DNA of 64,000 nucleotides from Actinernus sp. WN-2022 (GCA_030867875.1 JAOWCC010000577.1:87215740-87279739); one strand, 5' to 3'. Shown: positions 22,818 to 34,399, counted from the stretch's first letter. A program made the numbers and translations. Notes: a model not told the origin generated them from the letters alone.

Positions 22818-23264
22818 TATTTGTATATTGCATATTTTGCACTTTTACTTATATTTATTATTTATAAATCTTTATTTATAGCGTTTGAACTGATAACACA
22901 TTTAATAAAGTGCACCTAATGTTTATTTTATTGTCACAAATATCGATTATATCGCTACATCAAGTAATTTAGTAGATTATTTCTTGATTTGAGTGATGTG
23001 TCTATGTGTGGGTTATATTTAACAAATAAAGAAGCCTTAGCCATGTTTTATACTATCATAAAACACGATGGGCATTTGAGAACATGAGAGAAATGTTAAA
23101 GCACAAGCCGAAGGCTTCTTTATCTGTTTTATAATATAGATTTACGCGTGCGATGAAAGGAAACCGCCAGTAGAAAACTATATAACACGGCTAACCATGT
23201 TATATACTCTGATAAAACATGGCTTCTTAGCCAATCAGAGCGCACGTACTATCGTATCTATATT

Positions 23265-23295
23265 ATAAATAATAATAATAATAATAATAATAATG
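23265..23295 (+). repeat. (ATA)n microsatellite
   Basis: A run of ATA triplets beside a GCCAATCAGAGCGCACG motif (23230-23245). The arrangement resembles the microsatellite tail of a retroelement, but no coding remnant adjoins it. Confidence 0.8.
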
Positions 23296-23894
23296 GTCTT
23301 TAATTCATTGATAAAATACATATCATATGTTACAATGTAATTTAATAAAATACGGAATACTAATTACAATCTAAATACAAATACAATTGTGTATACACAT
23401 TAAATACTTTTAATGATACTGATAATAATAATGTTGTAATCATATGTTAAATTAAGTTACTAATATAAAAAGGCAAGTAAAAATCTAAAAAGCAAATAAA
23501 AATCTAGAATACAATTCCTAACATTTGATCTATTTATTAATGTATATGTTGTGGTTCAATTTTATCTTTGGTTCAAAAATTTTGAACCAGTACAAATTTT
23601 TTGAACCAGTACCATTTTTTTGAACCAGTACCATTTTTTTGAACCAGTTCAAATTTTATTTACAAGTGTGAACTTGTAGTTTGGGGTAAGCGATAGGCTT
23701 TCCATGTAAGAAAATAGCATAGTAAGTTCTACAGAAGTAGTTTGGAATAAAAATACCTTTATACCTTGTTTGTGTTCATCTTTTATTTTATAGCTGGAAT
23801 GTACTGGTAACACAGTTACTTTGCGCAGTGATGTATTTTAATATGAATATAAACAGTTACAGCATTTCTTTGAGTCGGGGTGGCGCATGGTGCC

Positions 23895-23940
23895 ATATTA
23901 TCTCGCTCATGCTCTGAGGGTTTTTCTCCGGCTTCCTTGA
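23895..23940 (+). repeat. SINE S1 fragment
   Basis: The sequence CTCTGAGGGTTTTTCTCCGG is the complement of the body of the S1 SINE copies at 31381 and 62411. Only the body segment is retained. Confidence 0.5.
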
Positions 23941-24285
23941 TCCATCCACACCAGCTCACACGCTAAATTCCAATTTGATCTGTGGATTAGTTAGAAGTAT
24001 GTTGTTTGCGTACTCGCATTTTCTTCTACTTCGAGTACTTCTAGTCAGAGTTTTTTATTCCATTTCGTAAGCTGAGTCTAACAAGTACGAGGGGATACTT
24101 CAACATCATTTACACTCGTTTAATACTTTAAGATATTCTTTATTAATTAGCTCTTTCGTAGAAGTCTTCTTCCAGATACAATGGTAGTCAGGTAATTCGC
24201 TTTTCTTTTGCTTTTTTTTAGCTCAGCCACAGCTGTGATTACTCTGTAAAAGTCGGCTCGGTTGACACAGTTTGTTCAGGTTTCG

Positions 24286-24703
24286 GCAAACGATTTCACA
24301 CGGGCGTAGAGGGAGGTTGAGTTTGCGAGTTTTTCTTGAGAACCCTAGCTCTAGGTGGGTAAGATCTTGTTTACTGACCGGTTAGGGTTTTTTTATGGTT
24401 CAGGGTAGGGTTTTAGTTAGTTTAAAATTCCCAGCATAATTTCCCCACAAGTAGCCCAAGCTGAAATTCGCTGTAACATCGCACATACATAGTTAAGGAA
24501 CACAAGAAGACACTGTATAGGTTTTTGTCGAGTTTTATTCAAGATTTACGTTGTACATGGAAAACTAAAAAAATCCATACAAATGCTGTTAAATATTAAA
24601 CAGATCCCAAGCTTGGGCTACCTGTCAATTTTCCGTGTAATTATGTCTGTGACACCGCGAACTCAACCACCCTCTACGCCCGGGGGAAATCGTCTCTCGT
24701 TTG
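24286..24703. mobile_element. Nested inverted-repeat element
   Basis: Arms of about 45 bp: CGGGCGTAGAGGGAGGTTGA near 24302 against its complement TCAACCACCCTCTACGCCCG near 24663. It lies wholly inside the 23543-25426 element. The inner segment near 24370-24422 also matches 12965-13020. Confidence 0.65.
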
Positions 24704-25834
24704 TTTCGAAGTACGAGTGGAGCTTTCTTACTTCCCCTGAGTTGCTGCAGTTTTCATAAAAGAATGCAGTCAACACAAACTTCATCCGCTGTATAAGGGG
24801 TCGTATAATACAGTTTTGTCCGTGTTGTCGTCCATGTAATTTTATTTCCAATTCCGATTTTGTTAGCAGTGCACATGTGCGAATAAAATTAAGAGACTGG
24901 AAACAAATTAGCATAAGGAGAGGGACTGGATTCGATGATTAGTCACCTATAGAATAAACGGTGGTGTAAAAAATCTGAGGTTACATGTTCTAGGCAGGAT
25001 GAAGCAATCAACAAGCGCTTCTGTGGCGCAGTGCGTTAATCGACTGGATTATCATCTACCAGGCGTTCCTCGTAATCTCAAGTTAAGCCCGACCGGGCGA
25101 GGTAAGTGGTATGGGCGACCGTCAAGGTAAGTGGTATAGTAACGTGTGTCAGGGAGGACACGGGAAAAAGGGGATGGGACTGGGGAAGGGAGGGTAGAAA
25201 GTAGAGGGAAGAGGGTTGACAAAAAATATTTGTAGGGGAAGGGTGGGTGGTTTTTTTTTTTCTTTTTAAAACCCCCCCAAAAATTAAAAAATCCCTTTTT
25301 AGAATCGTGAAAAAATGAACCAGTTCAATAAAATGGTACTGGTTCAAAAAAATGGTACTGGTTCAAAAAATTTGTACTGGTTCAAATATATTTGTACCAG
25401 AGGTAATATTTGAACCACAACATATACAACTATGCTAGCCTGCGAAAGCAACCGCCTGTTGCACGCCCACCCACCCAACGGGCCCACCCAAACAAGGGAA
25501 GTCCGCTGGGTGAACACACAAGAAGCGGCCACCCCCGCAGGCTATAACTATGCACGCTAGGTTAAAATAGGTGACAATAAAAGGATTAGACAGCCAAGTT
25601 GTACTTAAAAATGAGACGATTAATGAAGCGATTAATGAGGGTTATACATGTTTGGATCTCCAAAATGCTAATGAATGTGACGGTCAATCCATAAATCATT
25701 TTATTTTCCTGGGTGACGTCACATTCATTAGCATTTTGTAGACGTAAACCTTTACATAACTAGTAGACGCAACACTCAGATCACTATATATTCTACAAAA
25801 AGGTATTCAACTATTCACTTGATATAGATTTGTG

Positions 25835-26221
25835 CAGGAGCCCATTACCAGGAGCGTCCATCTTCCCCACTGTGTCTGTACCCCAGCACAGAGGTAGATG
25901 AGGCTATTTTTAGCATTGCGTTTCGCGCGAAAAAGAACAAAGGTAGGCTATTCTTAGCCAATCAGATAGCTAACGTCACTTCTCATTATCATTCTTCTCA
26001 CTTTCAACGCGGGAATTCGAATTGCTGGTTTTCACTCTATCGCCAGAGATTCAAATGTTGGTGCCCCAACAAAAGAAGCTAACGAGGAATCTATTGTTTA
26101 AGGGCACCAACATGGCGGCAACCTCTTTTCGCGGGAATTTCGAATCTAAAAATAACATCATCTACCTCTGTGCTGGGGACCCAACCCATAACAGAGGAAC
26201 GCTCCTGGTAATGGGCTCCTG
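25835..26221. mobile_element. TIR element P3 copy 2, 7-bp TSD
   Basis: A 387-bp element with CAGGAGCCCATTACCAGGAG termini and an exact 7-bp target duplication, ATTTGTG (25828-25834 and 26222-26228). The arms continue as ACAGAGGTAGATGA near the left end and TCATCTACCTCTGT near the right. It carries a CCAATCAGA motif near 25957 and has no real ORF. Confidence 0.85.
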
Positions 26222-26525
26222 ATTTGTGATAATACAATAAACGGTAAGTGCTCTTTAAATGAAGTTGGTGATGATGATGTTATTATCTCTGATAATACCA
26301 AAGTCGTTGGCATTACACCTGTTACACCTTTTACTTTCTGTACTGCTTTATATCTACCTTGCATTTGTTATATCGAGAAATAATCTCACAGTATGCAACA
26401 CCGTGTTCAAAGATTAGATTAGATCTGTCACACAACTTCCATTGCATTATTATTTAAACAGCAAAACACAAATTAAAACAATACGTCACCATTTCCTCAA
26501 GCATGTTAAGGCCTGGTTCATTTAA

Positions 26526-27016
26526 AGGGGAACTCAACCCTAAAATCAACCCAATGTCTATACAAACATGTTTTCGAAATAAATAGGTTCTGCTATTTAA
26601 TTTTTCTGTGTTGCGCGTCTAGCAAGAGAAAATCCGAAAACCTTCCTCACAGCCTCCGGTATGTACAGACGGCTCAAGTCTTGTAATTTGTGACGTAGTA
26701 TACGGGGAATAAATTAGTTTTGCCATGCCGTCCCCTACATTGAATAGCAGGCCTAATGGCTTCTAATTGCGGACCATTGTCCTTTCTTTGTGCTAGAGGT
26801 GTGATCGTTCTTCCTTGGTATGTGTGACGTACATTATGGGGAAATTTGCACTGAATTGAGCCGCCACACAATATAGATTTTTCAGCGGAAAATAGAACTT
26901 GGAGACTAATTTTCTCCTCATAGACGCGCAACACAGAAAAATAAAATAGCAGAACTTATTTCTTTAGAATACATCTTTGTAAAGACGTTGGGTTGATTTT
27001 AGGGTTTAGTTCTCCT
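26526..27016. mobile_element. TTAA-flanked TIR element T1
   Basis: A 491-bp element with inverted arms of about 110 bp. The left arm starts AGGGGAACTCAACCCTAAAA and the right arm ends AGGGTTTAGTTCTCCT. Both ends abut TTAA (26522-26525 and 27017-27020). Conserved arm blocks include TTCTGTGTTGCGCGTCTA. TTAA duplications are used by the piggyBac and Kolobok superfamilies; no transposase is present. Confidence 0.8.
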
Positions 27017-27322
27017 TTAACAGAAAATAGATGTACGTCAAAAAATGTTTTCTGACAGAAATAACAGTTTAAACAAAATCTAATTACACCATAATACTAA
27101 TATCCACTTCCTTAAATTTGTTGCGTGGATTGTTATCGTATCACGTGATCGATGACGTCATAATTATATACAATCGTTTAAGGGAAATGCGGCTGCGACG
27201 ATAACATATGAATATAAAGTAACCCTGCTAAAACATTACTCCTCACGCAGTGTTTCAGATCACGCTTAGAAAACATGACTATCGTGTAAAGGTAAGCAGA
27301 TATTAAGGGTACAAAATATCAC

Positions 27323-27715
27323 GTGACCTATTTTGCATATGTTCGCCTTAATTACTCGTTAACGAAACATTGTAGTCGCAGAGCTTTTTCAGTTACGGCG
27401 CCGTCCTTATGGAATAATCTACCAGAAAACATAAGGATTATTCAATCTTTGACTGATTTTAAAAGTCTCATTAAAACATTTCTTTTTAAGCGCGCATACT
27501 ATTCATGATGTAATTTTAAATTATTCTTCTGTTTATTAATCTTAATATTTTTATTCGTATGTTTTTATATATAGATATATTTTTAATCTTATCATAATTA
27601 ACTACATCAGTGGTTATAGTTTTAATATGTTTTTACAGAATGTAAAGCGCTTTTGGATTTTCGAAGAAACAGCGCTATATAAATCTATTATTATTATTAT
27701 TATTATTGTAGTCAT
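27323..27715 (+). pseudogene. CR1/L2-like LINE 3' end
   Basis: The last about 60 codons of a non-LTR retrotransposon ORF2, ending at 27508. The typical C-terminal block is seen: SRRAFSVTAPSLWNNLPENI then SLTDFKSLIKTFLFKRAYYS. A 3' UTR follows with TGTAAAGCGCTTTTGG and a terminal (ATT)n tail at 27695-27714. It is 5'-truncated with no endonuclease or RT core. These elements move by target-primed reverse transcription, and truncated 3' ends are their usual remains. Confidence 0.85.
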
Positions 27716-28013
27716 CTTTTCTAAGCTGATTTAGGTAAAAGGCTTCAACCTTAACTAAACATATCCACTCATCATCCTAGCTGTTTTAAACTCGGAGCCG
27801 CGTTTTTGATTTACTGATTTCGTGTTCTAAGTCACGTGACAGACCACGTGACACGTTTTACTGCACACAAACCACTTAAGGTAGTCAAGAATGGCGATAC
27901 CTATTATCGTGAGAAACTTGACGAACCTACCATACCCGGCTGTGTTGAAATAAGGAAAACAGTTTTTACTCGAAATTTGATCCCTTAACATGCTTGAGTC
28001 ACAAGAAACTTAA

Positions 28014-28378
28014 AGTGCCCCTCAACCCCAATTTATTTTATTTTATTTTCAAAAAGAAAAGGTAATTTTGAATAATTCTGCAAAAAAAAAAAAATTTGCG
28101 TTAATCCTTGATTTTTTATGAGCGATTGTATACCCGATTCTGATGACAAAGTGCCGCCATTATTAGACCTCTTATAAAAACCGGGAACAAGTGACGTAGG
28201 TGAAGGAAGACGTTCACTAGAAGTTAGTAAACATATGGTCTCTGTTTGCGATCGCTCCGTGGAAAAACGTCTTTAATAGTGTCTAAAACTCCAGATATTC
28301 AGCTACTTCCACCTGCTCTGACTTGTAAATTTTGACAACTGAAACAGACGCTATTCCTTCATTACGTCATGAGACCCT
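28014..28378. mobile_element. Possible TTAA-flanked element T4
   Basis: TTAA at 28010-28013 and 28379-28382 bounds a 365-bp segment. It starts AGTGCCCCTCAACCCC and ends CATGAGACCCT. The terminal inversion is weak (AG-G-C-C agreement only), so this is tentative. A poly-A run of 13 lies near 28083. Confidence 0.35.
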
Positions 28379-28544
28379 TTAACTTCCTGCGGCCTTTTTA
28401 CATTATCATAATTAGGACGTGCGCCACTGCAAACGGGATTTTGCTGTCTTTAAACGTCAAAGAATTACTACAAATTTCCTCCTCTTTTAGAAAATAAATA
28501 CATAAATTTGGGTTTCTTGTAGAAACAATTGACCTTTGCAGAAA

Positions 28545-28790
28545 TGAAATTGACGTGGTTGTACTGGATGGGAAAACTGACTTCCTTTATTTAAAGGCAC
28601 TTGTACGAGATAGGTAGGTGTTATTAAGAAAACCTGTTGATTGATGCTATTTTCCACCTTCCATCGATCTTTCTAAAACAGCGTATTTGAAGTTTGTTCG
28701 CCATCCAGTAATACCTTACACATGGGATCGTTGGTTGTGGAAGTGATAAAATGATATCAGCATGTGACTGTTTACTGCAAAAGTCCCATT
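28545..28790 (+). repeat. Dispersed repeat REP-1, fullest copy
   Basis: Reads through GTTGTACTGGATGGG, AAAGGCACTTGTACGAGATA, CTATTTTCCACC, TTCTAAAACAGCG and CTGTTTACTGCAAAAG. After this point the next sequence is LINE coding DNA. The reverse copy at 48118-48420 continues past this point, so the LINE sits at a break in the repeat. Confidence 0.75.
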
Positions 28791-28804
28791 CATGTACTTG
28801 TTGA

Positions 28805-30006
28805 ATGCGTTTCCGAGTTTGGCTGTCTTGTCTCCAATTGAATAAATGTTTTGGTAAATGGTATCCATTTACAGTGCGGTGTACCTCACGATCAGTACTA
28901 GGACCAATCCTCTATCTGTTATACACCTCCCTACTTAGCGACATTATACCACGTCACGGCTTATCATACCACTTGTATGCAGATGACATACAGATAAACT
29001 TCTATACACACTACATACATGATCAAGAAACCGCAATAGCTAAGATAGAATCCTGTATTAGTGAAATCGAATCGTGGATGCTCTGCAACAAACTTAAACT
29101 TAATAGCGATAAGACGGAGTTAATAGTTATTGGTGCACAACACCGTATATGTCTCCCAATAGATAGCATTAGAGTAGAAGGCAAATGCATATGCTCTTCA
29201 AATTCAGTTAAGAATATAGGCGCTATTTTTGACCAACATGCAAATCTAGAGCAATAGGTAATTAGTATTTGCAAATCAGCATTTTTTCATATGCGGAATA
29301 TTGCAAAGATCAAAAACTGCTTATCACAGAGTAACGTTGAAATGTTAGTCCATGCTTTTCTTACAACTAAACTATAGATAACTGTAACTCGTTGCTTTTT
29401 GGTCTACCACAATATCTTATTGACAGTCTACAACGCATACAGAATTCTGCTGCTCGTCTTAGTACTAGCACCCGAAGTATGAACACATCACACCAATATC
29501 GAAGCAGCTTCACTGGTTACCAATCAGAGAGCGCATTTCGTATAAAATTATATTGTTAACATTTAAAGCTCTCAATGACTTAGCACCTAATTACATCAGT
29601 GATATGCTTCAAAAATATATGTTCCTAAAAGGAGACTTAGATCATCCTCAAATAATATATTGCAAGTTCCATCTGTAAAGCTCAAAACGTACGGCGAACG
29701 AGCATTCTCCGCTGCGGCCCCAAAACTATGGAACTCACTTCCCAACTTGATTGTATGTTTAATAGACAGAGCTCCTCTCTGGGAAGTTTTAAGGGCAGTA
29801 GTAAGACATTTCTTTTCAATCAGAAGTTCAATTTTAATAAATACTTAAAAGTATTTATTCTATAGCTATTTATTATTGTATACAGAACTTTACATATTTT
29901 AATCCTAACTTATTCTATTTTTAAACTATTCTATTTTTTAATTCACATAATTGTAAAGCGCTATAAATGGCGCTATAAAATATGACATTATTATTATTAT
30001 TATTAT
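28805..30006 (+). pseudogene. CR1/L2-like LINE, 5'-truncated
   Basis: A decayed non-LTR retrotransposon. The first open stretch (to 29257) holds reverse transcriptase motifs: SVLGPILYLLYT, the catalytic YADD box (LSYHLYADDIQI), and KLNSDKTELIVIG. Later pieces in other frames carry the C-terminal block (YGERAFSAAAPKLWNSLP near 29690-29745) with stops and frameshifts between. The 3' end has TTGTAAAGCGCTATAAA and a (TTA)n tail that finishes at about 30006. It would have copied itself through RNA; this copy is dead. Its tail ends about 4 bp from gene B's stop codon, on the opposite strand. Confidence 0.88.
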
Positions 30007-30009
30007 CCA

Positions 30010-31803
30010 TTAGAAAGCAGTATCTCTAGCAGACGCATTCGTATTTCCAATAGCCTCGGCACTATCGTATACAATTGCGCAATTTGATTTTCTTTGCTCT
30101 TCTTTACCATTAGTTAAATCAGGATTCGAGGATTTAAATGAGCCTTCAGAGGTGCTTTGTTTCGAAAGTCTTCGGAATGCCCGAGTGAAGGCTTTCATTC
30201 GCCAGGCGTAGAGAAACTGATTCCCAGAACAGTTGACTAACACGAGGACAAGAAGAAGATCACGTGACCAGTGAATAAGGATGCAACTACACTTCTCACA
30301 CAAGTTGACGATGAAAATGAATACGCAGGCAGGGATGTTGCAGAGAGTGAAGAAAAGAAGAATAGACAAGAATCCTCTGGTTACACGACTTTCGTATTCA
30401 ATTCTCTTGGCCTCCACTCGCGATCCAGTTGGGCGGGAATTTTGACTGACTCTTCCATAGATACGTATAAACGCAGCAAAGACAACAGCAAGCGTGACGA
30501 ATACTGTTGCGATTGCAAAGGTAAACGCAAATTGGAAATACCCGATTTGCAAGTACAAGCACGGTACCGATATGGATATGAGCCAAATGACAATAGAGAA
30601 TTTGACAGCTCGTGTGGGACTCATTCTTTGTCGGTAGCGTGCCGTGACGGTGATGCATCTTTCTATCGCTAAGGCTGCGATGCTCAACAGGGAGGCAGTG
30701 CAGGAGATGAAGAACGACATGTGAGGAATGACATACCACGTGATCACTGTGTAACCAAGCGCTTCCCTAAAAGAAAGGAATGAAGTAATTATCTCTTTCA
30801 TGTGGAATCAAATCACACAAAAAAGTGAAATCACAGTTATACATCCAACGAGGAAGGCGACATCGCCGAAAGTTATTCTTGATTTGCAGACCCAATATAT
30901 AGCGTAAAATTTGTTAAGGTCGCCACTCAACTTTCTCTTTCTCGTAAATCCACCAAAATGATGCCTGTTGTCTAAGCGCATTGTGGGAAACAAATTGGCT
31001 GTAAATGATACTACAAATAATCCTAGAATGTTTTTTGGTACAACTCGAGGAAACCAGTAGTACAGAATGACAGGAACTGGGAATGTCCTAAAGCAGATGT
31101 TCTTGAATACTTGGCGCAACTGGCCTCGCTTTGGCGTCATTGTTCACAAGCATTTCCCAACAAGGGAAATGTATGCAGATATAAGTGAAGTGCATACTAA
31201 GCTGTAAGGTTTTTTCATGGGACACTTCTCTTAATCAAGAAAGTTAAAGTTTAATATTTTGTTTATCCTCGGACGAACGAGGCTTATTAGGCCACTAGCA
31301 AGATATGCTATTTTTCCGCAACTCATTCTACTACATTCATATATTCTCTGCACTCAACGCTCAATCACATGTTGATTTTTATGGTGGGAGAAAAACCGGA
31401 GAACCCAGAGATAAATCCTTGGAGCACGGGTGAGATTCAACAAACTCAATTCACATATGACGCCGCGTCCAGAAATCGATCTCGGGCAACAGTGCTGAGA
31501 GGCGAGCGGATCTAGCACTACGCCTCCCCGCTCCCCTGCGTGTAAGCTTTAATACCTGACGTGAAAAAGAACAAAGATAGGATCCGTGATGGCACCCACT
31601 ACTAAATCAGCAATGGCCATGTTCAACAGGAGGTAGTTAAATGACGTCTTCAGCTCCTTATTTGGATCTTTCAGGATCGCAAAGCAGATGAGCAAGTTTC
31701 CAGGTAAGGTGATGATCGTGAGGAGGCTGGTAATGACTGAAGTGAAGATTGACAACCCAAAGGGAGCCCGGACTTCGGCGCAATGATCTTCTCCAAAAAC
31801 CAT
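30010..31803 (-). CDS. Rhodopsin-like GPCR, gene B (two exons)
   Basis: CDS joins exon 1 (31803 to 31556, 248 nt) to exon 2 (30766 to 30010, 757 nt), giving 334 residues. The donor is CAG|GTATTA and the acceptor CTTTTAG|GG; Arg83 spans the phase-2 junction (FHVR-EALG). Helices: TM1 about 18-43 (LPGNLLI), TM2 55-78 (LNMAIADLVVG), TM3 95-120, TM4 137-157, TM5 160-186, TM6 212-238 (LCNIPACV) and TM7 254-272 (GNQFLYA). DRY is changed to E118-R119-C120, and the TM3 disulphide cysteine is missing. A shared leader motif TTAACAG|GTT upstream of the ATG looks like a 5'-UTR splice acceptor. It is about 90% identical to gene C in exon 1. Ligand unknown; signalling through G proteins is family knowledge. 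Confidence 0.93.
30767..31555 (-). other. Intron of gene B
   Basis: A 789-bp GT-AG intron, phase 2. It holds an S1 SINE whose head lies about 10-15 bp inside the donor. A 110-codon minus-strand ORF (30808-31140) has no recognisable domain and is probably chance. Confidence 0.85.
31381..31545 (-). mobile_element. SINE S1 copy in gene B intron
   Basis: A tRNA-derived SINE. The body contains GAAAAACCGGAGAACCCAGA and AACTCAATTCACATATGACG. The head at the right carries a degenerate B box (complement of AAATCGATCTCGGGC) and GAGGCGAGCGGATC. Related copies are at 62411-62535 (same orientation), 49480-49610 (opposite) and 23895-23940. Confidence 0.75.
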
Positions 31804-32023
31804 AATTCCTGCCCTTTTAACCTGTTAACAAGTTGATATTAATAAATGATTTTTTTCAGTTGAACAGTTCAATATTCAAATTTGATACATGTTGGACCAA
31901 ATAGGAACATTTGTTAATCCGACAAAACTGAGAGCCTATCAAATTACCAACATATTCAGGTGGTGCTGGCGCTACGACCGCAAAGCATTATTTCCCCCCA
32001 AAAGTCAAGTTGTCAAGATGGCG

Positions 32024-32071
32024 GCGAATCAACACTTACTGTGGAAAGTGTCGTTTTGGCGGTAAGTCAAA
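32024..32071 (+). CDS. Possible first exon of a small gene
   Basis: An ATG in good context (CAAG-ATG-GCG) opens MAANQHLLWKVSFWR and then meets a strong donor, CG|GTAAGTCA at about 32072. An acceptor with ACAG followed by AATAATTACC lies near 32734. Joining them continues the frame as IITSPAREVTVVLQGISLES then QLKKCLEVG and a stop at about 32824. The product would be about 46 residues. The second part looks compositionally coding, but no family is recognised and the splice is a proposal only. Confidence 0.35.
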
Positions 32072-32733
32072 CGCTGGTCATGAGGTTTTCTTCTACGTTT
32101 CGTTACATATTTTAACATGAATAGAAATTAGAAGTATCGGTAAATCGATTTATCGTGATCATTGAGTCATTTTGGTAGTATTTATAGTATTTTTAGCCCT
32201 ATATTTTACGGTGGAAATTATTACTTCTCATTGTGAATGAGTTTCTTAAAAGCACGCATTAGAGACTTGGAAACTTTGACAAAACCCATCGACGAATCTT
32301 CCTCTAAAGTTGGAAAATCATTCCCCAAATGTGTGTGATTAAAACTGTGTAAAAGCGCCTCTAAGCGCCACCTATCTTCGATCTGAATTTTTGACTTGAA
32401 TTATTTTGGAAAGATTTTGGCGATTAGGCTAAACTGCATAATAGAGTGCCACTTAAAAAGATACTTGAAAACTTCGCTAAATTCTTCATTATAATTCAGG
32501 GTATTTAGACTCGTTCTATGAATTATTTCGGGTTGCAAAAATATACATTTTTTTAATTTGGGGGTTCAGTTTAGAAGGTTTGTATGAAAATTTGAGAAAA
32601 TGAATTATACTGAGCAAAGTGGCATTGTATTCTGCAGTTGCTTCCTAAACAGAACTGCTACTGTTATTCAACTGTCACTACATGTGAGCTGTTACCTCAA
32701 TTTGTATTCATTTAATTATTTTAACAGATGACA

Positions 32734-32826
32734 GAATAATTACCAGCCCAGCAAGAGAGGTCACAGTAGTGCTACAGGGGATATCCCTGGAAAGCCAGCT
32801 CAAAAAGTGTCTTGAGGTCGGCTAGT
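32734..32826 (+). CDS. Possible second exon of the small gene
   Basis: Continuation of the proposed exon at 32024: an approximately 30-codon frame ending in TAG (residues ...QLKKCLEVG). It is followed by A+T-rich sequence with AATAATTTATT near 32873, a weak candidate for a 3' end. It could also be a lone chance frame. Confidence 0.3.
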
Positions 32827-32902
32827 GAGACAAATGAGAGGAAAACAAGAGATCTTCACAACTTTTTTAAGCAAATAATTTATTTTCAAAATACCTTTCT
32901 TA

Positions 32903-33236
32903 TGCACTTATCACCAGCTTCCTCCAGGGATAGACTCCCAGGCCGACCAGGGGGATAAGTTGGGGAGTAAAAGGGGATTGAATGTAAGTTTTGCCCCTGG
33001 GTAGGGGAAAATGCTTGACTTTGTTTGAAGTTCCAAGATAAGGGAGGGGGAATTTGTAAGATTATAATCTCACATAAGAGGAATTTACTGTTTAAGGAAA
33101 ACGTGACCCAGGGGACTTTGACTAATAAGATTTCCCCACCCATGGGGAAAATCATCAAGTTTGTTCCACCCTTAGCTTTTTGCAATCCCCTTGATCGTCC
33201 TGTGTCTACCCCTGGGGGACGCTACTGATAAGTTCA
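32903..33236. mobile_element. MITE E copy 1 (TGCACTTATC ends)
   Basis: Inverted ends TGCACTTATCACCAGC...TCCAGGGATAGAC and the complement GTCTACCCCTGGGGGACGCT...GATAAGTTCA. A second member is at 47642-48087. The overlapping ORFs on both strands inside it are chance. Confidence 0.65.
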
Positions 33237-33439
33237 TTAGTTGATTCTGTGCACCTAAATTACACATGTGATAATTTTTAAATTATCTAATTTAATATAA
33301 ATGGAAACAATAAAAATTTTTTTTACATGTACAATGTATGTACCGTAATTATTTCATAGAACAAATCAACCTGAATTATAGAAAAGCTATAATTAATGCT
33401 TAAATGCTGGGGTATAGGGAGGTCCTTAAAATTGGGGGA

Positions 33440-33560
33440 AACTTGGGGGGGGGGGGGGGGGGAGATGATGAATTCTGAGACATTTTCATTGATGACTTCC
33501 GTCTCTCTCTCTTCTGAAACTGGGCAGAGGGAGGTGGGGAGAGGGGGGGGCGGGGTGGGG
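33440..33560 (+). repeat. G-rich low-complexity tract
   Basis: A run of about 20 G at 33446-33464 and further G-runs at 33540-33560. These are possible G-quadruplex sites. No gene is seen around them; the minus-strand proline-rich ORF is an artefact. Confidence 0.7.
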
Positions 33561-33610
33561 TAACTGCCCCTTCCCCTCCCAACACCACTGCTTAAATGTA
33601 TTATTGAACA

Positions 33611-33730
33611 GGGCCGGGTTGTTCAAAGCCAGATTAGTGTTAATCCTGGATTAATTCTGCACAGAACCTATTGGTTGTCATGGAAATTAACCCTGGATTA
33701 GCACTAATCGGGCTTTGAACAACCTGTCCC
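33611..33730. mobile_element. Palindromic MITE P1, free copy
   Basis: The same element as at 1547-1666, starting GGGCCGGGTTGTTCAAAGCC and ending GGGCTTTGAACAACCTGTCCC-type sequence. It lies in the opposite orientation, judged by the position of CCTATTGG/CCAATAGG in the centre. Confidence 0.8.
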
Positions 33731-34187
33731 AGGACTATGGCTAATGTGAATCTTGTTCTTAGCCAGCATAGAACGCTCCTATTAATTTAATACCACTTCA
33801 AGCAGTAATACATGTACACCGAACTAAATGCAAGCTTCGACTCAATATCTGAGCCTTGATTTATGCAAGTAAAAGGGCGAAGGAAAAACCTAAACTCACC
33901 TATTAAAAGCTGGAAAAAGTATTCAACTCTCATTCATAGCACCGTTTCGTGGAGCTGGAGACTGTCGCTTTTTTTCCTTTGAATTGCTATGTGGCGCTTT
34001 TCACACAATTTTTGATAAATTGTAGAAGGTAATATAATTCATCCCCGTGAGGGAACAACTTGCTTTTTAATACCCGAACAAAACGCTCTTCACCGATCGA
34101 ACCGATTCAAACAGCTTTCTCGGTGATGTTCGCTCGACGGCAGCTTGTGCGAAATGAGCCGATTTTGTGAAATGGACCAACGTGCTT

Positions 34188-34327
34188 TGCGATCGTAGCG
34201 CCAACACCACCTGCAACATATTCATATTCGACGTGTGACCACAGGGAGCCCAGGCTCGCAATATGAGGACTACTCGATGGCAAAATATAAGGATTTGTTT
34301 AAAAGTTTATCGCTAGTACATATAGCT
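34188..34327 (-). repeat. Dispersed repeat D1, copy 1
   Basis: The minus strand reads CATTTTCCATCAGCTATATG, TACTAGCGATAAA, ATATTTTGCCATCGAGTAGT and GCTCCCTGTGG. The same order occurs on the plus strand at 39094-39203. Confidence 0.7.
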
Positions 34328-34399
34328 GATGGAAAATGCGGATAACAAACAGCCATGTCCTCTGCTCGAGCTTCCTACTACTCTGTAGAGTAAACCTAC

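Larger units (their letters stand above)
23543..25426. mobile_element. 1.9-kb TIR element with iterated ends
   Basis: Inverted termini of about 105 bp begin TATATGTTGTGGTTCAA. They are built from repeated 20-22-bp units of TTTTGAACCAGTACC/AAA: three to four units at 23565-23655 and the complement at 25315-25395. The flanks suggest at most a TA duplication. No transposase is recognisable; the ORFs inside are short and unplaced, so the element looks non-autonomous. Two other repeats are nested in it: a SINE fragment at 23895-23940 and an inverted repeat at 24286-24703. Confidence 0.75.

Noticed and set aside
25078..25532. Two minus-strand ORFs of 89 and 62 residues
   Set aside because: They overlap the terminal repeats of the 23543-25426 element and show no domain.
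30271..30739. Three ORFs (133, 70 and 113 residues) overlapping gene B exon 2
   Set aside because: Shadows in other frames or strands of the receptor exon; the GPCR frame has clear motifs.
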